A DNA stretch of 41,587 nt from Clostridia bacterium (GTDB taxonomy: Bacteria > Bacillota > Clostridia > UBA1381). The notes beneath the pieces were generated by a model, which saw only the letters and a list, made by a program, of their open reading frames with translations, made no database searches and was not told the DNA's origin. This document shows, piece after piece, positions 1-9,900 of the stretch. The translations under genes and the position numbers were made by a program. The stretch spans positions 1-41,587 of the forward strand of contig CAADTH010000039.1 in assembly GCA_900751885.1 (NCBI GenBank), in the 5' to 3' direction. How positions within the stretch are numbered: position 1 is the first letter of the stretch; each line of letters starts with the position of its first letter.

Positions 1-997
1 ACCTAGAACGGTACCGGCGGCACCTGCAATCACAGTCACAGCAGGAAACAAGCAAAATGTGATTTCGTGGTCAGCACCTGCAAACAACGGTGCATCCATC
101 ACGAAGTATGAGGTTTCGAGAAAGACAGGATCAGGAGCATATGCAGTTGTAAATGCAAACGTGACAGGCACAAGCTACACCGATTCGAGCCTGACGGCAG
201 GAACAGCGTATACCTACAAGGTTCGTGCATACAATGCGGCAGGATGGGGCGGCTATTCGGCTGAAAAGGGTGCAACGCCATATACTGTACCGAACGCACC
301 GGGCGCACCTGTGGTATCCCCGGGCAACGGACAGAATGTTATCACGTGGACAGCGCCGGCAAATGGCGGCAATGCAATCGATAGCTATGAAGTATTTCAA
401 AACGGAATATCCATCGGAACAACAGCGACCACCAGCATGAATAAGACAGGCTTGTCGAATGGGACAGAATACACTTATACAGTAAAAGCACATAACACAG
501 CCGGATGGAGTGCGGCATCAGCAGGTACAAAGGCAACGCCATATACCATACCGGCAGCACCGGGGGCACCTGTGGTAGCGCCGGGCAACGGTCAGAACGT
601 CATCTCATGGACAGCACCGGCAAATAACGGATCTGCAATCGATAACTACGAGGTATTCCAAAATAACGTTTCGATTGGTACGACAAAGTCTACTACGCTG
701 ACAAAGACAGGACTTACAAACGGCACCGCATACACCTACACAGTCAAAGCACACAATGCGGCTGGATGGAGTGCGGCGTCAGCGGGAACAGCGGGAACCC
801 CGAGGAATTTACCAAACAAGCCAGCTGCACCAACAGTCACTCTAGGAGATAAGCAAGTGACCATTTATTGGGCGGCACCGGCGGCAAATGGGGCGTCAAT
901 TACAAATTACGAGGTGTTCCAAAATGGCGTATCTATCGGAACCACGACGTCTCTTTCTATGAATAAGACTGGTTTAGTGAACCAAACTGGAAAATAG
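1..997 (+). CDS. Secreted FN3-repeat protein, 5' end outside window (paralog 1)
   Basis: The reading frame is open from base 2, so the gene starts upstream of the window and only its C-terminal part is seen. It holds three complete FN3 modules of about 90 residues, each with a VISW/VITW-type strand B, a YEV strand C and an AYNAAGW or AHNAAGW strand F, joined by TP-x-T-[VI]-P linkers. A fourth module stops abruptly after strand E at TGL-V-N-Q, followed by only three residues. No LPXTG motif, membrane anchor or wall-binding domain follows the last module. FN3 arrays in secreted bacterial proteins act as spacers or in adhesion and carbohydrate-enzyme scaffolds; a surface or matrix role is inferred. 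The last module is very close in DNA sequence to the last modules of the genes downstream. The truncation point carries a 15-nt inverted repeat at 970-984. Confidence 0.85.
   Translation, partial: PRTVPAAPAITVTAGNKQNVISWSAPANNGASITKYEVSRKTGSGAYAVVNANVTGTSYTDSSLTAGTAYTYKVRAYNAAGWGGYSAEKGATPYTVPNAPGAPVVSPGNGQNVITWTAPANGGNAIDSYEVFQNGISIGTTATTSMNKTGLSNGTEYTYTVKAHNTAGWSAASAGTKATPYTIPAAPGAPVVAPGNGQNVISWTAPANNGSAIDNYEVFQNNVSIGTTKSTTLTKTGLTNGTAYTYTVKAHNAAGWSAASAGTAGTPRNLPNKPAAPTVTLGDKQVTIYWAAPAANGASITNYEVFQNGVSIGTTTSLSMNKTGLVNQTGK
970..984 (+). repeat. 15-nt inverted repeat at FN3 truncation point (copy 1)
   Basis: TGGTT and AACCA flank a 5-nt centre exactly where FN3 homology ends. Equivalent 15-nt elements occur at 3043-3057, 6332-6346 and 10296-10310. 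In the last copy the fourth base pair is G-C instead of T-A, a compensated change. Confidence 0.6.
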
Positions 998-1076
998 GGT
1001 GATTTTTTTGATATTTTTAATAAAACAAGCCCTTACACTCCTTATTTTTTATTTCTTACTATCAAACTGCATAGTT

Positions 1077-1102
1077 CTTCCTACTATATAGGAAGTTTTT
1101 TT
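1077..1102 (+). terminator. Intrinsic terminator after paralog 1
   Basis: CTTCCTA pairs with TAGGAAG around a 5-nt loop and is followed by seven T. It sits 80 nt after the stop codon. The rest of 998-1346 is AT-rich with no gene; a second hairpin-free T-tract near 1150 is shared with the spacer after paralog 2. Confidence 0.8.
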
Positions 1103-1346
1103 ATTTGAGTTTCTCTCTTAAACTATTTTACATATAATTAGGAAAGGTTTTTTTCAAAGCTGTCAAAATTGTCAGTCTTTTTTTATGTGTTTTGTGTGGT
1201 TATATTTGTAATATTATAGAAATAATTAGGATTAAAAGTTTGTTTTTTGTTGCTAAATTTATACAGTAACTATGTCAATATATTTTCCCATTATAGATAT
1301 ATTTAAATGTTTATATTCCATTTTATTGTTTCATTATTTACCAAAC

Positions 1347-1422
1347 ATTTCACCTTGATTGAAATTAGATTACAGAAATATTACAAAAAATGCTTGACAA
1401 TCTATTTATCTGGTGGTAATAT
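1347..1422 (+). promoter_or_regulatory. Promoter of paralog 2 with conserved upstream box
   Basis: TTGACA (1394-1399) and TAATAT (1417-1422) have a 17-bp spacer. The block just upstream (about 1347-1393) is nearly identical before all complete array genes and contains two direct ATTACA repeats 11 bp apart, one helical turn, abutting the -35 box. That arrangement suggests an activator site or UP-like element. Confidence 0.8.
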
Positions 1423-1428
1423 GTAGTT

Positions 1429-1647
1429 ACACAAAAGAGAAATACGGCATATAGGCTCGCAAAATAAGATTTTTGTTTTTAAATGTCTTATTTTAAATAC
1501 TATTCCCACATAAAATATTTTGGGCCTTATATCGTATTGTATGGTGTATCTTCAAACTGCACCAATGGAGTATAACCGCATACGGCGAAACGCCAACAAA
1601 TCACCAGCGAAAGCAAGAATGCTTTCGCTGTTTGCGTTTTTATTTTC
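1429..1647 (+). promoter_or_regulatory. Structured leader RNA with terminator (copy A), putative riboswitch
   Basis: The leader runs from the expected transcript start to an intrinsic terminator ahead of the gene. Visible helices are: closing stem AATACG (1441-1446) with CGTATT (1533-1538) and AGGCTC (1453-1458) with GGGCCT (1522-1527); internal hairpin AAAATAAGA (1461-1469) with TCTTATTTT (1486-1494); TGGTG (1542-1546) with CACCA (1560-1564); GGCG (1584-1587) with CGCC (1591-1594). The terminator pairs CAGCGAAAGCA (1605-1615) with TGCTTTCGCTG (1620-1630), followed by a T-rich tract. The single-stranded parts are conserved between copies, notably CCCACA, GAGTA, GCATACGGCG and ACAAATCACCAG. 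I do not recognise the class; it does not match the c-di-GMP-I, TPP, SAM or fluoride cores I know. Confidence 0.75.
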
Positions 1648-1723
1648 TTCATTTCCATCTCATATAGGTGGATGATTTATATATATGGTATAAAAAGGGA
1701 ACAAGAAAGGAGACGAAAGGGAT

Positions 1724-3103
1724 ATGAAAACAAAAACGCATATGAGACAACGAAAGCGTATCACAAGCGCACTCGTCTCAATGCTGATAGCGCTCGCGCT
1801 CATTCCAGCGCTTCCGCAGACATCAGCAAGAGCAGACGCAACCTATACAGGGGTACAAAATTCGTTGACACTTTATAGTGGAACGTATACTTTAAATAAT
1901 GTATCAATCACTGCAAAAAATAGAGATTCCGGAATTGATGTTTATGGAAATGTTATTTTAAATATACGTGGAACAAATACAATAAAAGGGGGTGTTGATA
2001 AAAGTGAACCCCTTGCTGGCGGCGCTGGAATTAGGGTAGATGAAAACGCATCTTTAATTATTCAAGGAAATGGCGTATTATATGCATATGGCGGAAATGC
2101 AACGGATGCTTGGAGTTATGAAACTAACAATACAGATTATGCCTCTAACTATGGGAAAATGGGAGGAGCAGGCGGTGCCGCTGGAATTGGAACAATTGGC
2201 GGTAATGGAAGTGGTAGTGGAGAAAATGGAGGAAACGGAAAAAATTGTGGTAGCATTACAATCAGAGAAACAGTAACAGTCTATGCACAAGGAGGAGATG
2301 GCAGTAGCGGTGGCGACGGTTCGCCAGGTGTATCTAAACAATCTGGTGGTGGCGGCGGCGGCGGCGGCGGTTATCCCGCAGCTGGTATCGGTGGCGGTGG
2401 TGCAGGCGGTGGCGGTGGCGGTTATGGCCAATCAATAGATGCTTCTCATTCCTATGGCGTCGGTGGCGGCGGTGGGGGTGGGTTTAGCGGCGGCGGCGGT
2501 GGTGGATGGAGTGGCCGCTCTGGTACTGGAAGTGTTCGATTGGGATTCGTTGGCGGCACAGATGGAAATGGCAGCGTAAGCGACAATGGTGGAGGAGGGT
2601 ATCATAGCGCGTCTCGTCCCATCTTGAGTACTGATATAATTCTTGAGGGAAGCGGAAAAATTGGCGGTGGCGGTGGATATTCTTCTCTTGACTATAAGGG
2701 AGGAGATGGTGGAATAGGCGGCAAAAGCGGATCGATTATTATTGCTTCGACAGCTAAAGTAACGGCTGTAAATGGGAGTAACAATCTTACGTTTAACCGC
2801 GGTGCAAAGCAACCAGTCAAAGGGATTGGCTCAGGTGCCGGTTATATAGAAACAGCAAGTGGTTCCTATAGTGTTGCATCTGTGCCAAGCACACCCGGCG
2901 CACCAAAAGTATCGCCAGGTAATGGACAAGTGACGATTTCTTGGGCGGCACCGGCGGCAAACGGGGCGGCAATCACAAACTATGAGGTATTCCAAGATGG
3001 CGTATCCATCGGAACAACGACATCTCTTTCTATGAAAAAGACTGGTCTAAAGAACCAAATAAAAAAACAAATTAATTTTTTTAGCGTTTTCATAGTAAAA
3101 TAG
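1724..3103 (+). CDS. Secreted glycine-rich protein with one truncated FN3 module (paralog 2)
   Basis: The 459-residue protein starts 11 nt after AAGGAG. The N-terminus is a signal peptide: basic start, hydrophobic core, likely cleavage after TSARA. Residues about 38-120 form a beta-rich repeat domain with the pattern LTLYSGTYTLNNVSI, then a GTNTIKGG turn, as in the other paralogs; it resembles carbohydrate-binding beta-helix domains of gut Firmicutes, an assignment by resemblance only. Residues about 145-350 are extremely glycine-rich, with a conserved YPAAGIGGGG motif. A GIGSGAGY segment then leads to one FN3 module that stops at TGL-K-N-Q followed by a short hydrophobic tail. The tail coding region contains a run of A and T that could itself form a terminator-like hairpin. 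Likely extracellular and expressed under control of the leader RNA. Confidence 0.88.
   Translation: MKTKTHMRQRKRITSALVSMLIALALIPALPQTSARADATYTGVQNSLTLYSGTYTLNNVSITAKNRDSGIDVYGNVILNIRGTNTIKGGVDKSEPLAGGAGIRVDENASLIIQGNGVLYAYGGNATDAWSYETNNTDYASNYGKMGGAGGAAGIGTIGGNGSGSGENGGNGKNCGSITIRETVTVYAQGGDGSSGGDGSPGVSKQSGGGGGGGGGYPAAGIGGGGAGGGGGGYGQSIDASHSYGVGGGGGGGFSGGGGGGWSGRSGTGSVRLGFVGGTDGNGSVSDNGGGGYHSASRPILSTDIILEGSGKIGGGGGYSSLDYKGGDGGIGGKSGSIIIASTAKVTAVNGSNNLTFNRGAKQPVKGIGSGAGYIETASGSYSVASVPSTPGAPKVSPGNGQVTISWAAPAANGAAITNYEVFQDGVSIGTTTSLSMKKTGLKNQIKKQINFFSVFIVK
3043..3057 (+). repeat. 15-nt inverted repeat at FN3 truncation point (copy 2)
   Basis: TGGT and ACCA flank a 7-nt centre at the same FN3 position as copy 1. 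The five-pair stem of copies 1 and 3 is here reduced to four pairs. Confidence 0.5.
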
Positions 3104-3148
3104 GCAATCATAGTTCCTATTTTATTTCAGTATCAATTTGTTAAATTT

Positions 3149-3173
3149 CTTTCTATATATAGGAAGTTTTTTT
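3149..3173 (+). terminator. Intrinsic terminator after paralog 2
   Basis: CTTTCTA pairs with TAGGAAG and is followed by seven T. It is homologous to the terminator after paralog 1. The remaining spacer 3174-3390 is AT-rich and I see no gene in it. Confidence 0.75.
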
Positions 3174-3390
3174 ATTTTTATAATATTATCCATTTAATGA
3201 GGAAGCTTTTTTTCAAATCAACTAAAATTATAAGTCTTTTTTAATTTCTTTTTATAAATTTATTTGTAATATTATAGCAATAAATAGAATATGTTGTAAT
3301 ATATTCGCCTTTGCTTTTTATCATAATCTCTTTCGCTTTCAAAATTTTATATGTATTTTTTCTATCAGCTATGAGAGATTTTTCGGGAAT

Positions 3391-3466
3391 ATTTCACCTT
3401 GATTGAAATTAGATTACAGGAATATTACAAAAAATGCTTGACAATCAATATATCTGGTGGTAATAT
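3391..3466 (+). promoter_or_regulatory. Promoter of paralog 3 with conserved upstream box
   Basis: TTGACA (3438-3443) and TAATAT (3461-3466) with a 17-bp spacer. It is preceded by the same upstream block as the other copies. Confidence 0.8.
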
Positions 3467-3472
3467 GTAATT

Positions 3473-3689
3473 ACACAAAAGAAAAACATTGCATGTAAGC
3501 TCATAAAATAAGATTTTTGTTTTTAATTTCTTATTTTTAATATCATCCCCACATGAAATATTTTGAGCTTTATATCATGCTATAACACATGGTGTATTCT
3601 TGATTGCGCCAATGGAGTACAATTGCATACGGCGAAAAGCCAACAAATCACCAGCGAAAGCAAGAATGCTTTCGCTGTTTGCGTTTTGT
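3473..3689 (+). promoter_or_regulatory. Structured leader RNA with terminator (copy B), putative riboswitch
   Basis: Same architecture as copy A. The closing stem is GCATG (3491-3495) with CATGC (3576-3580) plus AAGCTC (3497-3502) with GAGCTT (3565-3570). The internal hairpin is AAAATAAGA (3505-3513) with TCTTATTTT (3529-3537). The terminator is 3652-3677 followed by a T-rich tract. The closing stem differs from copy A at most positions yet stays paired, which supports a selected RNA structure. Confidence 0.75.
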
Positions 3690-3785
3690 ACATTAAAACA
3701 AAATCATTCTTTATTTTACATTCCAGCCTGCGTGTCAGGTCGGGTTCAGATAGATGTATAAAAGGGATAAGAGAGGAGAATGGAT

Positions 3786-6407
3786 ATGAACTCAACGAGT
3801 TATTCTAGGAAAAGGAGGAAAATACTGAGCGCATGGATTGCGGCAATCATGGCAATCTCACTGTTTCCGATGCTTCCGCAAACAGAAGCAAAGGCATATA
3901 GCGGTATTCAAAGTCCGTTGACGCTGACAAGCGGTACATATACGCTGGATGGCGTGACAATAAATCCAACGCCAACAGCAGGTATTACAATCAGCGGTGA
4001 TGTCACGTTAAATATCGTAGGAACGAATACCATAAAAGGTGGTTCACAAAGTTCTAGGGCTGGTAGAAGCTATGCCGGTATCAACGTGCCGAGCGGAAGC
4101 AAGCTGACCATACAGGGCACAGGCACATTGAATGTAACCGGTGGAGATGCCATGGATGGGGGATTAGGCTCCGGAGGCACTGGACCTACTTCCGGACCGG
4201 GCTACGGCGGCGGTGGTGCCGGCGCTGGCATCGGGGGAAATGGCGGTGATGGTGGACTCTACTCTCCGGCTCCCAGTAACCGACCTGGAGGATATACATC
4301 CCCGGATTCAGGAGAAGCAAGCGGAACTATCATTATCAAAGGCAGCGTTAGGGTCTATGCAACCGGCGGCAATGGCGGTGACGGCGGTGGCGGTGGTGGT
4401 AGCACCGGTACTTTTTATGCGAAAGGCGGCGGCGGTGGCGGATACCCTGCAGCAGGCATCGGCGGCGGCGGCGGCGGTGGCGGCGCCGGCAGCGATTATG
4501 GTCCCGGCGGTGGCGGATTTTCCGGTGGCGGCGCAGGTCCTGCTGCGAGTCCTGGTACTGGCGGAGATGCTGGTCAAAGCAAAGATGATGTAACCAACGG
4601 TCAAAGTTATGGCGGCGGCGGTGGCTATTTTAGTGATGGCGGCAGTGGCGGTAGCTGTGGTTATGGAATGGGACAAAACGGCGCATCGGGCGGTAAAAGC
4701 GGTTCGGTTACAGTGTACCCTTCTGCGGTTATCTCTGCCACAAACGGAAACCACATCTCATTCACGCGCGGAGCAAACCAGCCTGTCACGGGAATCGGCT
4801 CAGGCGCAGGATATTCAGAGCCGGCAAGTGGTTCCTACACGAAGGTAGCGGCACCGGGCGCGCCGACCGTTACGGTGACAGCAGGAAACAAGCAGAACAC
4901 CATCACATGGACGACACCTGCTCCCAACGGTGCAGCTGTTACAAAATATGAGATATCGAGAAAAACCGGAACTGGAAGCTATGTCACGCTCAGCAGTACC
5001 TACACCAGTCTCACATACACAGACCAAAATCTTACCAACGGTACACAATACACCTATCGGGTTCGGGCATATAACGAGATTGGCTGGGGCGGTTACTCAG
5101 CAGAGAAAGCCGCAACTCCAAGAACTGTGCCAAATGCTCCAAGCGCACCGACGGTATCACCTGGCAATGGACAAAATAAAATCACGTGGAGCGCGCCCAC
5201 AAACAATGGCGCTGCGGTTACAAACTATGAAGTATTCCAAAATGGCTCATCTATCGGAACGACAACCTCGACTACTATGACCAAAACAGGGCTTTCCAAT
5301 GGCACAAGCTATTCCTATACGGTACGCGCCTATAACGCGGCTGGTTGGGGTTCTCAATCGGCGGCAGCAAGCGGTGTTCCTAGAACTGTGCCGAGTGCAC
5401 CGAGCGCACCGAAAGTAACAGCGGGCAACGGGAGTGTTGCAATTTCCTGGACGGCGCCTGCAAGTAACGGCGCAGCAATCGATAATTACGAGGTATTCCA
5501 AAATGGCACATCCATCGGAACGACAACCTCGACTTCACTGTCGAAAACAGGATTATCCAACGGTACAGTATACACCTATACAGTCAAAGCGCATAACGCG
5601 GCAGGCTGGAGTAACGCCTCGTCAGGAACAAACGCAACTCCAAGAACTGTGCCAAATGCTCCAAATACACCAAGTGTTTCACCAGGCAATGGCAGTGTCA
5701 CGATTTCGTGGACAGCGCCGGCGAACAACGGTGCGGCGATCACACAATATGAAGTGTCCAGAAATGGAACTCCGATTGCAACTCCATCTACGACTGGATA
5801 TACAGATACAGGGCTTTCTAACGGCACAAGCTATTCCTATACAGTCCGTGCCTACAATGCGGCAGGATGGGGAAACAAGTCTGCGGCGGCAAGTACGGTT
5901 CCACGTACAGTACCAGGCGCACCAAGCGCACCGAGTGTTTCTCCAGGCAACGGCAGTGTCACGATTTCGTGGACAGCGCCGGCAAATAACGGTGCAACCA
6001 TCGATAGCTACGAGGTGTTCCAAAATAGTACGTCTATCGGAACCACCACGTCCCTTTCTATGACAAAGACAGGACTTCAAAACGGCACAGAGTATACCTA
6101 TACAGTCAAAGCACATAATGCGGCAGGATGGGGAAATGCTTCAGCAGGCACAAAAGCAACGCCGAGAACTGTACCAAATGTACCTGGTGCACCGAGCGTA
6201 TCGCCTGGCAATGGACAAGTAGCCATCTCTTGGGCGGCACCGGCGGCAAATGGGGCGGCAATTACAAATTATGAAGTTCTTAGAAATGGCGTATCTATCA
6301 AAACTTTAAACGCTCTCACCTACACGGATACTGGTTTGACGAACCAAAGAGAAAATTCGTCTTTTTTTATGCTTTTTTCATCCTTTTTACACCATATAAT
6401 AGAATAA
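3786..6407 (+). CDS. Secreted glycine-rich FN3-repeat protein (paralog 3)
   Basis: I chose the ATG at 3786 because GGAG at 3775-3778 lies 7 nt upstream; the in-frame ATG at 3780 is only 1 nt from it. The 873-residue protein has a signal peptide (cleavage probably after EAKA), a beta-rich domain starting YSGIQSPLTLTSGTYTL, a glycine-rich region at about 120-320 with the YPAAGIGGGG motif, and six FN3 modules from about residue 355. Linkers are mostly TPRTVP. The sixth module is cut after TGLTNQ and followed by a 17-residue Ser/Phe/His-rich tail. A terminator (6338-6368) lies inside the coding region of that tail, so much of the message may end before the stop codon. FN3 modules 2 to 5 are close to one another in DNA sequence, which allows recombination between them. 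Adhesin or matrix function is inferred. Confidence 0.9.
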   Translation: MNSTSYSRKRRKILSAWIAAIMAISLFPMLPQTEAKAYSGIQSPLTLTSGTYTLDGVTINPTPTAGITISGDVTLNIVGTNTIKGGSQSSRAGRSYAGINVPSGSKLTIQGTGTLNVTGGDAMDGGLGSGGTGPTSGPGYGGGGAGAGIGGNGGDGGLYSPAPSNRPGGYTSPDSGEASGTIIIKGSVRVYATGGNGGDGGGGGGSTGTFYAKGGGGGGYPAAGIGGGGGGGGAGSDYGPGGGGFSGGGAGPAASPGTGGDAGQSKDDVTNGQSYGGGGGYFSDGGSGGSCGYGMGQNGASGGKSGSVTVYPSAVISATNGNHISFTRGANQPVTGIGSGAGYSEPASGSYTKVAAPGAPTVTVTAGNKQNTITWTTPAPNGAAVTKYEISRKTGTGSYVTLSSTYTSLTYTDQNLTNGTQYTYRVRAYNEIGWGGYSAEKAATPRTVPNAPSAPTVSPGNGQNKITWSAPTNNGAAVTNYEVFQNGSSIGTTTSTTMTKTGLSNGTSYSYTVRAYNAAGWGSQSAAASGVPRTVPSAPSAPKVTAGNGSVAISWTAPASNGAAIDNYEVFQNGTSIGTTTSTSLSKTGLSNGTVYTYTVKAHNAAGWSNASSGTNATPRTVPNAPNTPSVSPGNGSVTISWTAPANNGAAITQYEVSRNGTPIATPSTTGYTDTGLSNGTSYSYTVRAYNAAGWGNKSAAASTVPRTVPGAPSAPSVSPGNGSVTISWTAPANNGATIDSYEVFQNSTSIGTTTSLSMTKTGLQNGTEYTYTVKAHNAAGWGNASAGTKATPRTVPNVPGAPSVSPGNGQVAISWAAPAANGAAITNYEVLRNGVSIKTLNALTYTDTGLTNQRENSSFFMLFSSFLHHIIE
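6332..6346 (+). repeat. 15-nt inverted repeat at FN3 truncation point (copy 3)
   Basis: TGGTT and AACCA flank a 5-nt centre. It overlaps the left arm of the terminator that lies inside the reading frame. Confidence 0.6.
6338..6368 (+). terminator. Terminator inside the end of the paralog 3 reading frame
   Basis: GACGAA (6338-6343) pairs with TTCGTC (6356-6361), followed directly by seven T (6362-6368). The stop codon of the frame is 36 nt further on, so transcript ends here would lack a stop codon. The spacer 6408-6574 is AT-rich and empty. Confidence 0.65.
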
Positions 6408-6574
6408 TAATCCATTAAAATGTAGAAATTGGGTTCTAGTTTTGCTTAAATACATTCCATATAATGTAATTTCATTTTATTTCAAAATTTGTTCCACTCT
6501 CCCCTGCTTTCCTCTTTGTCTCAAAATTTTTTTAACTCCTCAATTCCTCTATTTTCGGTACTTTGCAGGCAAAT

Positions 6575-6651
6575 ATTTCACCATGATTGAAATCAGATTA
6601 CAGAAATATTACAAAAAATGCTTGACAACCGCACTCACATGGTGGTAATAT
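6575..6651 (+). promoter_or_regulatory. Promoter of paralog 4 with conserved upstream box
   Basis: TTGACA (6622-6627) and TAATAT (6646-6651) with an 18-bp spacer, after the conserved upstream block carrying the paired ATTACA repeats. Confidence 0.78.
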
Positions 6652-6657
6652 AAAAGT

Positions 6658-6880
6658 GCACAAAGGAAAAACACAGCATATAAGCTTGTAAAGTCGGATT
6701 TTTGATTTTAAATTCTGATTTTATAAAAATAACCCACACAAAACATTTTAAGCTTGTTATAATGCTGTGCGCCCAGGAAACACCCCATTGTTATGCCTGG
6801 GAGGAGTACAACTGCATACGGCGAGAGCCGGCACAAATCACCAGCGAAAGTATAGGATTACTTTCGCTGTTTGTGTTTAT
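6658..6880 (+). promoter_or_regulatory. Structured leader RNA with terminator (copy C), putative riboswitch
   Basis: This is the most diverged copy and the best evidence for covariation. The closing stem is CACAGCAT (6672-6679) with ATGCTGTG (6762-6769) plus AAGCTT (6682-6687) with AAGCTT (6750-6755). The internal hairpin is AGTCGGA (6692-6698) with TCTGATT (6714-6720). The third helix is CCCAGG (6772-6777) with CCTGGG (6796-6801). The fourth is CGGC (6819-6822), a GAGA tetraloop, and GCCG (6827-6830). The terminator is CAGCGAAAGTA (6842-6852) with TACTTTCGCTG (6859-6869); its last pairs switch from CA/TG to TA/TA relative to copy A. Confidence 0.78.
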
Positions 6881-6996
6881 AAATATTTATATAAACACAG
6901 TAGGCATTCTTAAAAATCCAGCCTGCGACCCTTGCAGGCACACGGTTTACATAGATGGGTAATACAAAATAGAAGGGTAAGAGAGGAGAATGAGTG

Positions 6997-9900
6997 ATGA
7001 ATACAAATCATTCAAAAAAACGCAAGCGCTTGTTGAGCGGCTGGCTGGCGGCGATCATGGTGGTGACGCTCCTTCCAATGCTACCGCAGACAGCGGCAAA
7101 AGCGTATAGCGGTAGTCAAAGTTCGCTTACATTGACAAGTGGTACTTATACGCTCGAAAATGTAACGATTACTCCACGTCCATCAACACCTGCAATTAAG
7201 ATTAGCGGAAATGTTATTTTAACTATTGTGGGAACTAATACCTTAGAAGGTGGAGCAGGGGCTGCGGGAATCAATGTACCAATAGGTAGCTCTCTGGAAA
7301 TTAAGGGAAGTGGAACGTTGAACGTAACAGGTGGATCAGCGGGCAATGGCGGAGATGGAAGTGATATCTCCGGCGGACGCGGCGGCACTGGAGCAGGTGC
7401 AGCGATCGGCGGCAACGGCGGTAATGGTGGTGTTGGTGGTAACGCTGTGACAAGCCCGTCACCTACACCTGGAGCAAACGGCAGCAACGGTGAGGACTGT
7501 GGTACCATTATAATTGGTGCCAATGTTTCTCTAATGCTATGTGGAGGACTGCCTGCGGAGTTCGGCGGTGCTGGGGGTCCGTCTAGCACGTCCTTCCCTT
7601 ATCGCGCTGGCGGTGGCGGTGGCGGCGCCGGCTATCCTGCACCGGCAATCGGCGGCGGTGGTGCCGGCGGCGGCGGTGGCGGCGGCGGCTACTACGATGA
7701 AAATTCTTCCTACATCTCTGGACCCGGAGGAGCCGGTGGCGGTGGATATTATGGCGGCGGCGGCGGACGCGGTGTAGAAAAAGCTTCGATGTCAACTCCA
7801 AATCCAGGAGGTACTTCCAGCACTCTTACAGCCAACCGAACCGGAGGAGGCTCCGATTTTTCTTGTGACGGTCCTGGCGGCGGCGGTATTTTTGACCTCG
7901 GTGTCTCCTATAATAATGTCGGCGGCGGCGCAATCCGTGGCGGTGGCGGTAGCTCCTATTATTATAATAGCACCTACTCTGCTGCCGGCGGTCACGGTGG
8001 CAGAGGCGGAGCATGTGGTACGATTACACTTGCCACGCGAGATTATGACCTTACAGATGCTACCGGTAGTAATGGAAGTTTAAAACATGTAGGTTACGTT
8101 AGTGCGATCGAGGAAATAGGAAGCGGCTATGGTTATACCGAACCTTCAGGCGGACAACTTTTCATGCCTCCTGATGCTCCAGTCATAACAACAGCTCCAA
8201 GCCGTGGTGAGATATATGTAGAGTGGACAATACCAGAAAGCTATGGGTTGGACATTACAAAATACGAAATCACCAGAATATATAGCGGTTCAAAAAAAAC
8301 ATTCACAATCAATGCGAGCGATGCGACGCCAGCTCCTGATGGACGATTATGTTTTACTGATTCTGATTTGCAGGCAGGAACATACTCCTACACAGTAAGA
8401 GCATATAACGAAGCTGGCGTTGGATCTAACAGTGAAGAATATACAGATACAATAGAGGGTGCCGGCGCACCAGCGAAACCAATTATGTCCCCGAATCCAG
8501 AGCCAGTATATGGCGGTATCGGATTAAAGATGTGGGCAAGTAACAACGGATCCTCGATTACCAACTATGAAGTCAAGCGGTATCGAGTAAACAATGGCAC
8601 GATGACAGTAGATGATACCTTTACAGTCAAAAACACAGCTTCTGCTAATGACTACATGGTATATACAGACTCCAATGTGTCAACAGGAAATTACTACAGA
8701 TATCAAGTGCGCGCTTATAACAAGTATGGAGAAGGCGAATGGAGTTCAACCTATCCATCTAACACTGCAGGTATAAAGCCACTGGCGAACTTTTCATTTG
8801 CTACGCCGGGACCTGGAAATGGAACGGTCGATCTTACATGGAGCCGTCTGAGCGGAGTAAGTGAATATGAGGTTTATAATGGGGATACCCGCGTAGGGTC
8901 AACTACTGACAATACCTACACTGTAACAGGACTGACCAATGGACAATCCTATACCTTTAAGGTAAGAGCAAAATACAGTAGTGTCTTCTGGGGTGGATTT
9001 CAGGAAATAACAGCGACAGCAGGTCTTGCTCCACAAGCTCCGACTATCTATGTCACGCCGGGACCAAAGAGAAACTCAATTTCATGGACAGCACCAAATG
9101 ACAATGGTTCATCTATTATGAAATATGAGCTTTCGAGAAAAACCGGCTCCGACTCCTATAAGGTTTTAGACGGTAACATCTCAAGCACAGCCACAAGCTA
9201 TACTGATACAGACGTAAGTGTCGGTACACAATACATCTATCGGCTTCGCGCCTACAATACACTTGGTTGGGGTAATTACTCCAGCGAAAAATCGGGTATT
9301 CCTTCCGCAACAGCGCCGGATAAGCCAATCGTGACAGGCGCGCCGGCACATGGTTCTGCTTATTTCGAGTGGAGCGCGCCAAATAGCAATGGTTCCCCAA
9401 TTACGAAGTATATCGTTCAAAGAACAGCATACAGAGGCGATTCAACGACATTTGAGTTAGAGCCGACAGCGACATCCTTTTGGGACGCGCCCGCTCATTC
9501 GGATGGAGAGTATCTCGCTTCTAACGACTATTATTATACATTGACTGCAGTCAATGCACTGGGACAAACGACTTCGGATACTGTAAACTTTCTAGTACAA
9601 GACAGATTGCCAATGCCAACTGCAGTAGCAGGAGAGGGACAAGTAACGCTTTCGTGGAGCAAAAATGATGGAACAAAATTCCAAGTGCTCAGAGGGAACA
9701 ACGTAATTGCTGATAATTTGACAGAAACTACATACACAGATACAACGGTTACCAACGGAGAAACCTATTATTATACGGTTCGTGAGTATTGTAATAGCAG
9801 GTTATGGAGCGGTGATTCTTACTCTGCATCAGCCACGCCGTACACGGTTCCATCCGCACCAAATGCGCCGACCGCAACTGAGCTTGACGGCGAAATCACC

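Noticed and set aside
1429..1647. Leader as a c-di-GMP-I (GEMM), fluoride, TPP or SAM riboswitch
   Set aside because: The conserved cores of these classes as I know them are not present; only the general layout of aptamer plus terminator is shared.
2078..2812. Long antisense reading frames over the glycine-rich regions (also 4308-4754, 7146-7589, 11430-11926)
   Set aside because: GGN-rich coding DNA gives open Ala/Thr/Pro/Arg frames on the other strand; there are no ribosome binding sites or recognisable domains.
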